This document shows, in pieces, positions 26,315 to 35,629 of a DNA stretch of 44,820 bases. The position numbers and the translations under genes were made by a program. Position 1 is the stretch's first letter, and the number at the start of each line of letters is the position of its first letter. Origin of the DNA: Bacteroidaceae bacterium (GTDB taxonomy: Bacteria > Bacteroidota > Bacteroidia > Bacteroidales > Bacteroidaceae); NCBI GenBank assembly GCA_017557005.1, contig JAFZFZ010000029.1:1-44820 (forward strand). The letters are read 5' to 3'. The notes below the pieces were generated by a model. The model worked only from the letters and a program-made list of their open reading frames with translations. It was not told the origin of the DNA and made no database searches.

Positions 26315-27118
26315 GAGAGATTGGTCTTGAGAACTTCCTGTTGTTCTCGCTTCGTGTGCTGCTACAATCTGCTGATATAGGTCTGTCTTCTTGCGAATGT
26401 GTCGCATAGCCTCTTTTGCGGCAAGTTGTTGGCTCTCTTTCTTTGAATATCCAAAGCCTGCGCCGCATTCAATGCCTTCGATGCACACACGGGTACGGAA
26501 GGTGGGACTGTTGGTGCCTACAATGTTTTCGTCGGTGACTTCGAATACTACGTTGTATTGCGTCTTTTGGCTCCACTCTATGAGTTTGCTCTTAAAGTTG
26601 TCTTCTTCCTTGGCAACTTTTTCCAACTCGATATGTTTGCCGATGATGCGCTCGCTGAAGAAACGGTAGCAGTGTGCATAGCCGCGATCGAGATAGATGG
26701 CTCCTACAAGGGCTTCAAAGGCGTTGCCGGGGATGAAGCTGTTGTGTGTATGGTTGATATGAGTCGATTGTATGAGTTCGACCAGACCTAACTCCTTTGC
26801 TATGCGATTGAGACTGTTTCGCTGCACGATTTTGCTTCGTACTGAGGTGAGGAATCCCTCCTTTTTGCCATTGAAATGGTGATAGAGGATATCGCTCACG
26901 ATGGTCTCGATGACAGCATCTCCTAAATATTCTAATCGCTCATTATCTTTCTTGTGTTCTTGTGGGCGATAGTGGTTGAGCGAACGATGCATCAATGCCT
27001 CGCGATAGATTGCTATATCGTGAGGATAAAAGCCAAGCATACGATACAGCTTGCGTGCAAAGGGCTTGTCGCTGCATCGCAAATAGTGAAGATAATCAGT
27101 TAATAGAGAGATATTCAC
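26312..27118 (-). CDS. rnc: Ribonuclease III
   Basis: Cleaves double-stranded RNA in rRNA and mRNA processing. 268 residues. The catalytic domain has the signature E60-RLEYLGDAVIE (with Asp67) and the second acidic patch in FEALVGAIYLDRGY. The C-terminal dsRNA-binding domain (about 180-250) contains FKSKLIEWSQKTQ and ends in KKESQQLAAKEAMRHI. The start is a GTG at 27118; no in-frame ATG lies nearby, and the N-terminal length fits Bacteroidetes homologues. It follows acpP on the same strand with a terminator-like hairpin between, and fabF, which often sits between them, is missing. Confidence 0.94.
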   Translation of the reverse strand: MNISLLTDYLHYLRCSDKPFARKLYRMLGFYPHDIAIYREALMHRSLNHYRPQEHKKDNERLEYLGDAVIETIVSDILYHHFNGKKEGFLTSVRSKIVQRNSLNRIAKELGLVELIQSTHINHTHNSFIPGNAFEALVGAIYLDRGYAHCYRFFSERIIGKHIELEKVAKEEDNFKSKLIEWSQKTQYNVVFEVTDENIVGTNSPTFRTRVCIEGIECGAGFGYSKKESQQLAAKEAMRHIRKKTDLYQQIVAAHEARTTGSSQDQSL

Positions 27119-27141
27119 AGTAAAAGATGGAGGTATAAAAT

Positions 27142-27184
27142 AAAAAAAGTCGCATAATCGGGCAAACCAATTACTACGACTTTT
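27142..27184 (-). terminator. Terminator after acpP
   Basis: On the minus strand AAAAGTCG (27177-27184) pairs with CGACTTTT (27145-27152), followed by further T residues, 24 bases after the acpP stop. The loop is long (24 bases). Confidence 0.55.
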
Positions 27185-27207
27185 ATAGTACTTAATAAGA
27201 TACTTGA

Positions 27208-27444
27208 TTACTTCGCGTTGTTAGCGATGTAGTCGATAGCGTCTTGTACGGTAGAAATCTTCTCAGCCTGATCATCGGGAATTGAAGTACCGAACTCCTT
27301 TTCCAACTCCATGATCAATTCTACTGTATCCAAAGAATCAGCACCGAGGTCGTTTGTGAAACTTGCATTGGGTGTAACCTCTGACTCGTCAACGCCAAGC
27401 TTATCTACGATGATAGCTTTTACTCTTGCTTCAATTTCTGACAT
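27208..27444 (-). CDS. acpP: Acyl carrier protein
   Basis: A small acidic carrier of growing acyl chains in fatty acid synthesis. The 78 residues are full length. The phosphopantetheine attachment site is Ser37 in [16 protein letters not shown]; the helical bundle and the acidic profile are typical. It has its own promoter (27485-27515) and a hairpin after the stop, so it appears to be a single-gene transcript. Confidence 0.97.
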   Translation of the reverse strand: MSEIEARVKAIIVDKLGVDESEVTPNASFTNDLGADSLDTVELIMELEKEFGTSIPDDQAEKISTVQDAIDYIANNAK

Positions 27445-27484
27445 AATAATAAAGTTTTAAATGAATAAATAACTTAAAGCACTG

Positions 27485-27515
27485 CAAAGGAAATAAACTT
27501 TCTTGTTTTGTCCAA
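27485..27515 (-). promoter_or_regulatory. acpP promoter
   Basis: On the minus strand TTG (27513-27515), 20 bases, TTCCTTTG (27485-27492); one mismatch to TAnnTTTG. The start codon is 40 bases downstream. Confidence 0.5.
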
Positions 27516-27585
27516 ATTATTTTTTCTTAATTCGCCGATAATTGCACAAGTTTTTTTCATCTGCGCATTATTTTTGTGTTTAGTA

Positions 27586-27651
27586 GGCTTAATTGCGTTT
27601 TTTTGAGGCTGAAAAAAGTTTTTTCAAGGCTCAAAAACGAAAAAAACAGGC
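27586..27651. repeat. Phased 21-bp GGCT repeat array
   Basis: GGCT, GGCT, GGCT and GGCA fall at 27586, 27607, 27628 and 27649, exactly 21 bases apart, each followed by A- or T-tracts. The array lies between the rubrerythrin terminator and the acpP promoter. It resembles the array at 15449-15523. Confidence 0.55.
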
Positions 27652-27677
27652 AAGGCGAAGAAGCAAACTCCTTCGCC
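27641..27677 (-). terminator. Terminator after the rubrerythrin gene
   Basis: On the minus strand GGCGAAGG (27670-27677) pairs with TCTTCGCC (27654-27661) with an 8-base loop, followed by TTGCCTGTTTTTTTC. Confidence 0.65.
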
Positions 27678-27701
27678 CTACGGGAATATATATAGTGAAA
27701 A

Positions 27702-28277
27702 TCAAAAATTCTCAGCTTTAAGTTCGAAATATGCTTTGGGGTGCAAGCATGCAGGACAACGATCCGGGGCCTTCTTTCCGGTAAAGGTATATCCACACTT
27801 GCGACACTGCCATACTACGGGTTCAGGACGATGGAATACGTGCTCACGTTCCATATTTTCTAAGAGTCTCAGAAAGCGTTCTTCGTGTTGTTGCTCGGCA
27901 ACACAAATAGCACGATACATGAAAGCGATGTCCTTAAAACCTTCGTCTTCGGCAATATCGGCAAAGGAGGGGTATAGGTCGTGCCACTCTTCGTACTCAC
28001 CTGCTGCAGCAGCACGCAGGTTGTCTATCGTAGTGCGTATTTCTCCTGCAGGATATGATGCACAGATTTCCACCATACCACCTTCAAGAAAGCGAAACAT
28101 GCGCTCGGCATGCATCTTCTCTTGCTCGGCTGTCTGGGTAAAAATAGCCGCAATTTGCTCGAAGCCTTCGCGGATGGCCTCTTTGGCAAAATAGGTGTAG
28201 CGCATGCGTGCTTGCGACTCTCCTGCAAATGAGGTCAACAGATTCTTCTCGGTAAGGGTTCCTTTTACACTTTTCAT
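27702..28277 (-). CDS. Rubrerythrin
   Basis: A non-haem diiron peroxidase that detoxifies hydrogen peroxide in anaerobes, in the cytosol. 191 residues from the ATG at 28277; upstream codons in the same frame show no family resemblance. The N-terminal ferritin-like bundle has the diiron ligands in FAGESQARMRY, QTAEQEKMHAERMF and VAEQQHEERFL. The C-terminal rubredoxin-like centre has paired cysteines WQCRKCGY and RCPACLHP. This is the standard rubrerythrin layout. It stands between a radical SAM gene and acpP on the same strand and ends in a hairpin. Confidence 0.93.
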   Translation of the reverse strand: MKSVKGTLTEKNLLTSFAGESQARMRYTYFAKEAIREGFEQIAAIFTQTAEQEKMHAERMFRFLEGGMVEICASYPAGEIRTTIDNLRAAAAGEYEEWHDLYPSFADIAEDEGFKDIAFMYRAICVAEQQHEERFLRLLENMEREHVFHRPEPVVWQCRKCGYTFTGKKAPDRCPACLHPKAYFELKAENF

Positions 28278-28359
28278 AATGTTTCTTTTAGGGGTATATT
28301 TGGGGCATATAACACCTTTGGTTGTAAAAGGGTTTACCTTAAGAGCTAAATATATGTTA

Positions 28360-29139
28360 TCAGTAGGAAGCCGATGCTTTGATACCGCGTCTCTGCAGAC
28401 GAGCAACGATGTCGTCGAGTGTTTCAGGCGATGCCTTTTGCAGATTGCTTATAGGGGTTTCACGATCGATGGTGTATATCATAACCTCGCGTGGAGCAAT
28501 GTCTGCTACGGCATCAATCCAGGGATCTACGTACTCATCACCTGTGTTGTCTACAGAGTGCCCATCAGCGTCGGTGCCCTTCATAAACATTGTCTGTATC
28601 ACGCATTGTCCATCAAAGGCACGCATGCAGTCAATGAGTTCTACAAGATTGTAGTTCCCTACAGGGCGGTCGACGCGAGTAATATAATCAACACTCACTG
28701 TGTCGAGTTTTACAATGTTGTTGTCCACTTTTTTCAATGCCTCGAAAACATCCTTTTTGTTTATTCGTGTGGCATTGGTAAGCACGCTAACTTTGGCGTG
28801 AGGGAAGTGCAGATTGCGCAAGGCTAAGGTGTCATCAATAATTGCTGCAAAGTCTGGATGTGCAGTGGGCTCTCCGTTTCCAGCAAAGGTGAGCACGTTA
28901 GGGGATATCCCTTCAACTTTCATCTGTTCCAATTTCTGTTGCAGCGCTTCAGCTACTTGTTTTCGTGTTGGGAACTTTGATTGAGGCTTGCGTTGAGCAT
29001 TTAATCCGCATTCGCAATAAATGCAATCAAAGGTACACACCTTACCATCGCCGGGCAATAAATTAATACCTAATGATATGCCTAAACGACGGCTTTTAAT
29101 AGGTCCGAATATAGGAGAGGGATAGATGACGGTTGACAT
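28360..29139 (-). CDS. Radical SAM protein, COG0731 (TYW1-like Fe-S oxidoreductase) type
   Basis: A 259-residue cytosolic radical SAM enzyme of unknown substrate. The start at 29139 gives the conserved N-terminus STVIYPSPIFGPIKSRRLG; an upstream extension is AT-rich. The iron-sulfur motif is C-T-F-D-C-I-Y-C (about residues 34-41), and the SAM-contact motif is TFAGNGEPTAHPDF. The remainder of the barrel is present (VSVLTNAT, VIQTMFMKG). Related to the group containing archaeal TYW1-like proteins, but that function is not expected in bacteria. Divergent from leuS; the two -7 boxes are 64 bases apart. Confidence 0.88.
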   Translation of the reverse strand: MSTVIYPSPIFGPIKSRRLGISLGINLLPGDGKVCTFDCIYCECGLNAQRKPQSKFPTRKQVAEALQQKLEQMKVEGISPNVLTFAGNGEPTAHPDFAAIIDDTLALRNLHFPHAKVSVLTNATRINKKDVFEALKKVDNNIVKLDTVSVDYITRVDRPVGNYNLVELIDCMRAFDGQCVIQTMFMKGTDADGHSVDNTGDEYVDPWIDAVADIAPREVMIYTIDRETPISNLQKASPETLDDIVARLQRRGIKASASY

Positions 29140-29158
29140 AAGTATGATTAATTTTCGG

Positions 29159-29166
29159 CAAATGTA
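29159..29166 (-). promoter_or_regulatory. Likely -7 box of the radical SAM gene
   Basis: TACATTTG on the minus strand, 19 bases before the ATG at 29139. No clear TTG upstream. Confidence 0.4.
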
Positions 29167-29230
29167 CGAATTTAGATTTATATAATAGAAATAATATGCC
29201 ATAGGAAACGTAGTTTTCGATAATTCTGAC

Positions 29231-29238
29231 TATCTTTG
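29231..29238 (+). promoter_or_regulatory. Likely -7 box of leuS
   Basis: TATCTTTG matches the consensus; the -33 region reads TTTTCG rather than TTG. The leader would be about 37 bases. Confidence 0.48.
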
Positions 29239-29281
29239 TCCGTTAAAATATCTTTATAGACATAAAAATATAAGACAATAT

Positions 29282-32119
29282 ATGGAATACAATTTCAGAG
29301 ACATCGAGAAGAAATGGCAGCAGCGATGGGTCGACAACAAGACCTACCGCGTGACTGAAGACCCCGCGAAGAAGAAATTTTATGTGCTCAATATGTTCCC
29401 CTACCCCTCAGGTGCGGGACTTCACGTAGGACATCCGCTGGGATATATCGCATCGGACATCTATGCCCGCTACAAGCGTTTGCAAGGCTATAACGTGCTC
29501 AACCCCATGGGCTACGATGCTTACGGATTGCCTGCTGAGCAATATGCTATACAGACTGGCCAGCACCCCGCTATCACTACCGTGCAGAACATTGCCCGTT
29601 ACCGTGAGCAGTTGGATAAGATTGGTTTCTGCTTCGACTGGGACCGTGAAATCCGTACTTGTGATCCCGAGTATTACCAGTGGACACAGTGGGCCTTCAT
29701 CAAGATGTTTGGCTCATACTATGACAACGTGCAGGGCAAGGCAATGCCCATAGAGCAGCTCGTGGCTCATTTCGAGCAGAATGGCTCTGAGGGTATCGAC
29801 GTTGCACAATCTGAGGCGCTCTGCTTCACCGCTGCAGAATGGAAAGCCATGAGCGAGAAAGAGCAGCAGGAGACTTTGATGAACTACCGCATTGCCTACC
29901 TCGGTGAGACCATGGTAAACTGGTGCCCTAAGTTGGGTACGGTGCTTGCCAATGATGAGGTGGTCGATGGCGTGTCAGAGCGTGGTGGCTATCCTGTGGT
30001 GCAGAAGAAGATGCGCCAGTGGTGCTTGCGCGTATCGGCATATGCTGGTCGCTTGCTCGACGGACTCGATAAGATTGACTGGACCGACTCACTCAAAGAG
30101 ACCCAGCGCAACTGGATTGGCCGCAGCGAGGGTGCTGAGCTCACCTTCAAGGTGAAGGATAGCGATGTAGAGTTTGTCATCTTCACAACTCGTGCCGACA
30201 CTGTATTTGGCGTTACCTTCATGGTACTGGCCCCCGAAAGCGAACTCGTAGCAACCCTTACCACACCCGAGCAGAAGGATGCTGTAGAGGCTTATCTTGA
30301 TGCTACCAAGAAGCGCACCGAGCGTGAGCGTATTGCTGATCGCCGCGTGACGGGTGTATGGAGCGGTTCGTATGCCATCAACCCCTTGACAGGCGAGAGC
30401 ATCCCCGTATGGATTTCCGACTATGTACTCGCTGGTTATGGTACTGGTGCTATTATGGCAGTGCCTGCTCACGATAGCCGCGACTATGCTTTTGCTAAGC
30501 ACTTCGGTCTTGAGATTCGTCCCCTCATCGAGGGTGCCGATGTATCGGAAGAGAGCTTCGATGCCAAAGAGGGTATCATGATGAATTCTCCGCGTCCCGA
30601 GCAGACTGGCGAGTGTGATCTCGTACTCAATGGTCTCACCGTGAAGGAGGCTATTGCACGTACCAAAGAATATATCAAGGAGAAGGGCCTTGGCCACGTG
30701 AAGGTAAACTACCGCTTGCGCGACGCCATCTTCAGCCGCCAGCGCTATTGGGGCGAGCCATTCCCCGTATACTATAAGGAGGGTATGCCCTATATGGTTC
30801 CCGAATCATGCTTGCCCATTGAGTTGCCCGAGGTCGCTAAGTTCCTCCCCACTGAGAGCGGTGAGCCCCCATTGGGCCATGCTACCGTATGGGCTTGGGA
30901 CACAGTGAACAACTGTGTGGTAGAGAACGAGAAGATTGACAACGTTACTATCTTCCCTCTCGAACTCAATACAATGCCAGGTTTCGCAGGTTCATCAGCT
31001 TACTATCTCCGCTATATGGATCCCCGCAATCACGAGGCTCTTGTAGATGAGAAGGTGGGTGAATATTGGCAGGGCGTAGACCTCTATGTAGGTGGTAGCG
31101 AGCATGCTACAGGTCACCTCATCTACTCTCGCTTCTGGAATAAGTTCCTCTTCGACCTTGGCTATAGCGCCAAGGATGAGCCCTTCCAGAAACTCGTCAA
31201 CCAGGGTATGATTCAGGGCCGAAGCAACTTCGTATATCGTATCAAGGACACCAATACCTTCGTGTCGCTGAACCTGAAGAAGGACTACGACGTTACTCCT
31301 ATCCACGTAGATGTAAACATCGTAGCCAACGATGTACTCGATGTTGAAGCCTTCAAGGCTTGGCGTCCCGAGTATGCCGATGCCGAGTTTATCCTCGAAG
31401 ATGGCAAGTACATCTGCGGATGGGCGGTAGAGAAGATGTCAAAGTCAATGTTCAACGTCGTTAATCCCGATATGATTGTGGAGAAGTACGGTGCCGACAC
31501 CTTGCGTATGTATGAGATGTTCCTCGGTCCTGTAGAGCAGTCTAAGCCTTGGGATACCAATGGTATCGACGGTTGTCACCGCTTCCTCAAGAAGTTCTGG
31601 AGTCTCTTCTACGGTCGTGGCGAGGAATTGCTCGTAACCGATGAGGCAGCAACCAAGGAGGAGTTGAAGTCGCTCCACAAGTTGCTCAAGAAGGTGACTG
31701 GCGATATTGAGACCTTCTCATACAATACCTCTATCAGTGCTTTCATGATCTGCGTAAACGAACTTTCATCGCTTAAGTGCACCAAGCGTGAGGTGTTGAT
31801 GCCGCTCGTAGTAGCCTTGGCTCCCTTCGCTCCCCACATCTGTGAAGAGTTGTTCGAGCAGCTCGGTGGCGCAGGTTCTGTGTGCGACGCTACATGGCCC
31901 GCATTCAATGAAGAGCACCTCAAGGAGGATAGCGTGACCTATTCTATCTCATTCAATGGTAAGACCCGCTTCACGATGGATCTTGCTGCTGATTTGGACA
32001 ATGCTGCTATCCAAGAGATCGTGCTCGCCAATGAGAATACTCAGAAGTATATCGACGGCAAGACCATCCGTAAGGTGATTGTCGTGCCCAAGAAGATTGT
32101 GAATATCGTAATTAGTTAA
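29282..32119 (+). CDS. leuS: Leucyl-tRNA synthetase
   Basis: Charges tRNA-Leu with leucine in the cytosol. 945 residues, long but usual for Bacteroidetes. The HIGH motif is H48-VGH ([17 protein letters not shown]). The CP1 editing domain is seen in [18 protein letters not shown] and [15 protein letters not shown]. The KMSKS motif is at residues 718-722 ([19 protein letters not shown]). The anticodon-binding helical domain and a short C-terminal domain follow. It has its own promoter and is strongly enriched in GC-rich codons, as expected for a highly expressed gene. Confidence 0.98.
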   Translation: MEYNFRDIEKKWQQRWVDNKTYRVTEDPAKKKFYVLNMFPYPSGAGLHVGHPLGYIASDIYARYKRLQGYNVLNPMGYDAYGLPAEQYAIQTGQHPAITTVQNIARYREQLDKIGFCFDWDREIRTCDPEYYQWTQWAFIKMFGSYYDNVQGKAMPIEQLVAHFEQNGSEGIDVAQSEALCFTAAEWKAMSEKEQQETLMNYRIAYLGETMVNWCPKLGTVLANDEVVDGVSERGGYPVVQKKMRQWCLRVSAYAGRLLDGLDKIDWTDSLKETQRNWIGRSEGAELTFKVKDSDVEFVIFTTRADTVFGVTFMVLAPESELVATLTTPEQKDAVEAYLDATKKRTERERIADRRVTGVWSGSYAINPLTGESIPVWISDYVLAGYGTGAIMAVPAHDSRDYAFAKHFGLEIRPLIEGADVSEESFDAKEGIMMNSPRPEQTGECDLVLNGLTVKEAIARTKEYIKEKGLGHVKVNYRLRDAIFSRQRYWGEPFPVYYKEGMPYMVPESCLPIELPEVAKFLPTESGEPPLGHATVWAWDTVNNCVVENEKIDNVTIFPLELNTMPGFAGSSAYYLRYMDPRNHEALVDEKVGEYWQGVDLYVGGSEHATGHLIYSRFWNKFLFDLGYSAKDEPFQKLVNQGMIQGRSNFVYRIKDTNTFVSLNLKKDYDVTPIHVDVNIVANDVLDVEAFKAWRPEYADAEFILEDGKYICGWAVEKMSKSMFNVVNPDMIVEKYGADTLRMYEMFLGPVEQSKPWDTNGIDGCHRFLKKFWSLFYGRGEELLVTDEAATKEELKSLHKLLKKVTGDIETFSYNTSISAFMICVNELSSLKCTKREVLMPLVVALAPFAPHICEELFEQLGGAGSVCDATWPAFNEEHLKEDSVTYSISFNGKTRFTMDLAADLDNAAIQEIVLANENTQKYIDGKTIRKVIVVPKKIVNIVIS

Positions 32120-32123
32120 GAAT

Positions 32124-32186
32124 TAAGAGTGAAGGGTTAAGAGTTTACCATCGAAGGTACTCTTTACTCTTCACATTTCACTCTTA
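32124..32186. repeat. Imperfect inverted repeat between leuS and the YitT gene
   Basis: Outer arms TAAGAGTGAA/TTCACTCTTA (32124-32133 region and 32177-32186) and inner arms around TAAGAGTTTACC/GGTACTCTTTA form a long imperfect hairpin filling nearly the whole gap. It may terminate leuS, though it lacks a clean T-tract, or be a copy of a dispersed repeat. Confidence 0.5.
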
Positions 32187-32192
32187 TACCCT

Positions 32193-33095
32193 ATGCAAAC
32201 CTTTCTGAATGACAAATCCAAATTAGTGCGCGAGCTAAAGGATTATTTCGTTATCGGTCTCGGATTACTCATTTATTCTTTGGGCTGGAGTTGTTTCATG
32301 CTCCCCTACCAAATCACGATGGGTGGTGTCACTGGTATATCGGCTATTGTATACTATGCAACAGGCATTGATATGCAGATTACCTACTTGATTATCAATG
32401 CTATATTGCTTGTTATAGCTTTGCGTATTCTCGGATGGAAGTTTTGCGTCAAGACCATCTATGCAGTCTTCATGCTCTCTGCCCTCCTCACCATAACGCA
32501 AAAATGGTTCCTTGATGATAATGGTCAGTTTATGCAGCTTCTTGGTCCCGGCCAAGACTTTATGGCCTGCGTGCTTGGAGCATGCTGTGCGGGTATCGGT
32601 GTAGGTCTTGCCTTTACACACAACGGAAGCACGGGTGGTATGGATATTGTCAATGCCATCATCAATAAGTACCGAAACATCAGTTTTGGTCGTGCAACAA
32701 TGATATCCGATATCCTTGTCATCAGCAGTTGTTACTTTGTGTTCCACGATTGGCGCCGCGTGATGTTTGGCTTCGTGTCGCTCATCATCATGAGTGTAGC
32801 CCTTGACTACTACATCAACAGTACTCGCGGTTCGGTACAGTTCCTTATCTTCTCTAATAAATATGACGAGATAGCCGACTATATCAACTCAAAGTTGCAT
32901 CGCGGTGTTACTGTTCTTGATGGTACCGGATGGTATAGTAAGCAATCTCGTAAGGTGTTGGTGGTATTGTCGAAGCGTCAAGATGCTGTTAATATTTTCC
33001 GTGCTATCCACGATATAGACCCCAATGCATTTGTTTCGCAATGTAATGTCACTGGTGTTTATGGCGAAGGATTTGATAAAATCAAGGTAAAATAA
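32193..33095 (+). CDS. YitT family integral membrane protein
   Basis: A 300-residue inner-membrane protein of the YitT/DUF161 family. Five or six hydrophobic segments fill residues 15-215 (for example YFVIGLGLLIYSLGWSCF, and GACCAGIGVGLAFTHNGST with the family's glycine-rich turn). The last 80 residues are a soluble DUF2179 domain (YINSKLHRGVTVLDGTGWYS ... VVLSKRQDAVNIFRAIHDID). Transport is suspected for the family but no substrate is established. A strong terminator follows. Confidence 0.87.
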   Translation: MQTFLNDKSKLVRELKDYFVIGLGLLIYSLGWSCFMLPYQITMGGVTGISAIVYYATGIDMQITYLIINAILLVIALRILGWKFCVKTIYAVFMLSALLTITQKWFLDDNGQFMQLLGPGQDFMACVLGACCAGIGVGLAFTHNGSTGGMDIVNAIINKYRNISFGRATMISDILVISSCYFVFHDWRRVMFGFVSLIIMSVALDYYINSTRGSVQFLIFSNKYDEIADYINSKLHRGVTVLDGTGWYSKQSRKVLVVLSKRQDAVNIFRAIHDIDPNAFVSQCNVTGVYGEGFDKIKVK

Positions 33096-33114
33096 GTCCA
33101 ATTTAGATAACCTT

Positions 33115-33152
33115 AAAAGTGCTTGATACAATATGGTGTCAAGCACTTTTTT
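33115..33152 (+). terminator. Terminator after the YitT gene
   Basis: A perfect 12-bp stem AAAAGTGCTTGA/TCAAGCACTTTT (33115-33126/33139-33150) followed by TT; the flanking A and T runs make it symmetrical, so it could work on both strands. Confidence 0.8.
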
Positions 33153-33245
33153 CGTATGTGTCTCCCCCATGTCGCCTTTGTTGGGGTATTATTGCACACG
33201 AATCGAGTTTTTTTGACTAAAAGAAAGAAAAAAGAAGGAAAAGTG

Positions 33246-33276
33246 TTCGCGAATTCAAAAAATAAGTATACATTTG
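33246..33276 (+). promoter_or_regulatory. Promoter of the Lrp/AsnC gene
   Basis: TTC (33246-33248, one mismatch to TTG), 20 bases, TACATTTG (33269-33276). The ATG is 43 bases downstream. Confidence 0.5.
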
Positions 33277-33319
33277 CTACCGAAATAAGTAAAACACCAT
33301 ACAAAAATCTAATAGAATA

Positions 33320-33781
33320 ATGGAAAAGATTGACGAATTGGACAAAAAGATACTTGAAACAATTTCGCAGAATGCGCGTATCCCCTTCAAAGATGTAGCT
33401 GTAGACTGCGGTGTGTCTCGCGCAGCTATCCACCAGCGTGTGCAACGCCTCATCGATACAGGGGTCATTATTGGCTCTGGCTATCATGTCAACCCCAAGA
33501 TGTTAGGATATCGCACCTGCACCTATGTAGGATTGAGTTTGGCCAAAGGTTCCATGTATAAGGAGGCTATCGAGGAACTGAAGAAGATTCCCGAGATTGT
33601 AGAAGCCCACTTCACCACAGGTCCCTACAGCGTTATCGTTAAGCTCTACGCTCGCGACAATGAGCACTTGATGAACCTACTCAACGAACGCATACAAGAG
33701 ATCCCCGGTGTAATAGCTACAGAGACCATGATCTCGCTCGACCAAAGTATCAAGAAAGAAATTCCTATCACATTGGATTAA
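33320..33781 (+). CDS. Lrp/AsnC family transcriptional regulator
   Basis: A 153-residue DNA-binding regulator that senses small ligands, usually amino acids. The N-terminal helix-turn-helix lies in about residues 5-55 (LDKKILETISQNARIPFKDV then CGVSRAAIHQRVQRLI). The C-terminal RAM ligand-binding domain spans about 65-145 (TCTYVGLSLAKGSMYKEAIE, EAHFTTGPYSVIVKLYARD). It has its own promoter. The next gene, a peptide hydrolase, begins 58 bases after a hairpin. Regulation of that gene is possible but unproven. Confidence 0.92.
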   Translation: MEKIDELDKKILETISQNARIPFKDVAVDCGVSRAAIHQRVQRLIDTGVIIGSGYHVNPKMLGYRTCTYVGLSLAKGSMYKEAIEELKKIPEIVEAHFTTGPYSVIVKLYARDNEHLMNLLNERIQEIPGVIATETMISLDQSIKKEIPITLD

Positions 33782-33795
33782 AAAATTTTCAATTG

Positions 33796-33829
33796 CCCCT
33801 GTCTCCGTTTAGAGGATAGGGGTATTTTC
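33796..33829 (+). terminator. Probable terminator after the Lrp/AsnC gene
   Basis: CCCCT/AGGGG (33796-33800/33818-33822) extended by weaker pairs, followed by TATTTTCT. Confidence 0.5.
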
Positions 33830-33839
33830 TCTCCTCCCC

Positions 33840-35609
33840 ATGGCAAGATTCAATATCGAGGCAGACTACCTCTCTTTACACGACTCATTCCCTACATTCC
33901 ATCGCAAGCCCATCATCGGCATCACGGGTAACTATGACAATGGCAAGTGTACCTTGCTCGAGGGTTATTACCGTTCAGTACTTGAGGCGGGAGGTACACC
34001 ACTCATCATTCCCGCCTTCGACGATACCGATGCCATGCTCAGTATGCTCGACAATGTCGATGCTCTTATCCTTTCCGGTGGTGGCGATATCAACCCCCTC
34101 TACTTAGGTGAAGAGCCCCTACGCGAACTCAGTTCTATCAACCCTGCCCGCGACTGGCACGAACTGATGCTTGTGCGCCTTGCAGCCAATCGTCAGATAC
34201 CCATTCTGGGCATTTGTCGCGGGCTGCAGGTGATGACAGCAGCACTCGGAGGTAAGCTCTATCAGGACATCTACAGAGAGGCCAATGCAACGCTTAAGCA
34301 TAGCCAAGACACCGATCGCCATGTAGCCACACACAATGTACGTATTGAAGCGGGCAGTATGCTGGCCAAGCTGTTTGATAGCACCCATCTTCCTGTCAAT
34401 AGTTTCCACCACCAAGCCGTCAAGGAGGCCGCTCCAGGCTTCAGCGTAACAGCACTCTCACCCGACGGACTCATCGAAGCTGTAGAGAGCACTATGCGTA
34501 AGTCCATGATAGGTGTTCAGTGGCATCCCGAGTGCATGATACTGGGTGGCGACCGTTCCATGCTACCCCTCTTTACATGGTTGGTAGGTGAGGCCCGCTC
34601 CTATAGCGATGCAAAGGCACTACATAGCCAACTCCTCACCCTCGACACCCATTGCGATACCCCCATGAAGTTTGACCAGCAGATCCGCTTCGACAGTCGC
34701 GACTCACGCATCCTTGTCGACCTGCATAAGATGACCGAGGGCCGCCTCGACGCTACGATCATGGTTGCCTACCTGCGTCAAGAGGCGCGTGATAAGGAGT
34801 CGCTCAATGCAGCCTTTGCCAAGGCCGAGCGCCTGCTCAGCGAGATAGAGTCTATGGTAGCTAAAAACGCTGACAGCGTAGCTATTGCCCGCACTCCCGA
34901 CGACCTCTATCGTATCAAGCGTGAAGGCAAGCGCGCCCTTATGCTCGGCATTGAGAACGGTTATGCTATAGGCGACGACCTCAGCCGCATAGCCCATTTC
35001 CGCGAGCGTGGCGTAGTATATATGACCCTCTGCCACAATGGCGACAATGACCTGTGCGACTCAGCGCGTGGCAATGCCGAGCACAACGGTCTTAGCGACC
35101 TTGGCCGCGCAGCCATCCGCGAGATGAACCGCGTGGGTATGATGGTAGACCTCTCACACGCTGCCGAGAGCACCTTCTACCAATCTATCGAGACCAGCAG
35201 CACTCCCATCGTGTGTAGCCACTCCTCAGCGCGTGCTCTGTGCGACCATTCGCGCAACCTTACCGACGATCAGCTGCGTGCCCTTGCAGCCTCAGGAGGT
35301 GTGGTGCAAACCTGCCTCTACGATGGATTCCTGCGCAAGGAGTGTGGTTCTACCATCGACGATGCCGTGCGCCATATTGTGCACATGGTGAATGTTGCAG
35401 GTATAGACCATGTAGGCATAGGCACCGACTTCGACGGCGATGGTGGCATCATCGGTTGTGCCGATGCATCCGAGGTGATCAACCTCACCCGTCGCCTCCG
35501 TGCCGAAGGTTTCAGTACCTCTGACATTGAAAAACTTTGGGGAGGCAATTTCCTACGTGTGATGCGTCAGGTACAAGCCTATAAAAATGATAAAAAGGAG
35601 GATTTTTAA
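33840..35609 (+). CDS. Fused C26 glutamine-amidotransferase-like hydrolase and M19 membrane dipeptidase-like enzyme
   Basis: A 589-residue two-domain hydrolase. Residues about 20-255 form a class I amidotransferase-like C26 domain (PuuD/gamma-glutamyl hydrolase type). The nucleophile is Cys126 in ILGICRGLQV, the oxyanion turn is LSGGGDINP, and the His229/Glu231 pair is in GVQWHPECM. Residues about 262-580 form an M19 renal-dipeptidase-like domain with the metal motif H271-C-D273 (LDTHCDTPMKF), then MLGIENGYAIG, VDLSHAAESTF, VCSHSSARALCDHSRNL and GIGTDFDGDGG. Both active sites look intact. No signal peptide is visible, so it should be cytosolic. It may process gamma-glutamyl peptides and then the dipeptides. 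Fused C26-M19 proteins occur in Bacteroidetes, so I do not treat it as an assembly artefact. Confidence 0.9.
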   Translation: MARFNIEADYLSLHDSFPTFHRKPIIGITGNYDNGKCTLLEGYYRSVLEAGGTPLIIPAFDDTDAMLSMLDNVDALILSGGGDINPLYLGEEPLRELSSINPARDWHELMLVRLAANRQIPILGICRGLQVMTAALGGKLYQDIYREANATLKHSQDTDRHVATHNVRIEAGSMLAKLFDSTHLPVNSFHHQAVKEAAPGFSVTALSPDGLIEAVESTMRKSMIGVQWHPECMILGGDRSMLPLFTWLVGEARSYSDAKALHSQLLTLDTHCDTPMKFDQQIRFDSRDSRILVDLHKMTEGRLDATIMVAYLRQEARDKESLNAAFAKAERLLSEIESMVAKNADSVAIARTPDDLYRIKREGKRALMLGIENGYAIGDDLSRIAHFRERGVVYMTLCHNGDNDLCDSARGNAEHNGLSDLGRAAIREMNRVGMMVDLSHAAESTFYQSIETSSTPIVCSHSSARALCDHSRNLTDDQLRALAASGGVVQTCLYDGFLRKECGSTIDDAVRHIVHMVNVAGIDHVGIGTDFDGDGGIIGCADASEVINLTRRLRAEGFSTSDIEKLWGGNFLRVMRQVQAYKNDKKEDF

Positions 35610-35629
35610 CCCTTTTTTATATAAAACAC

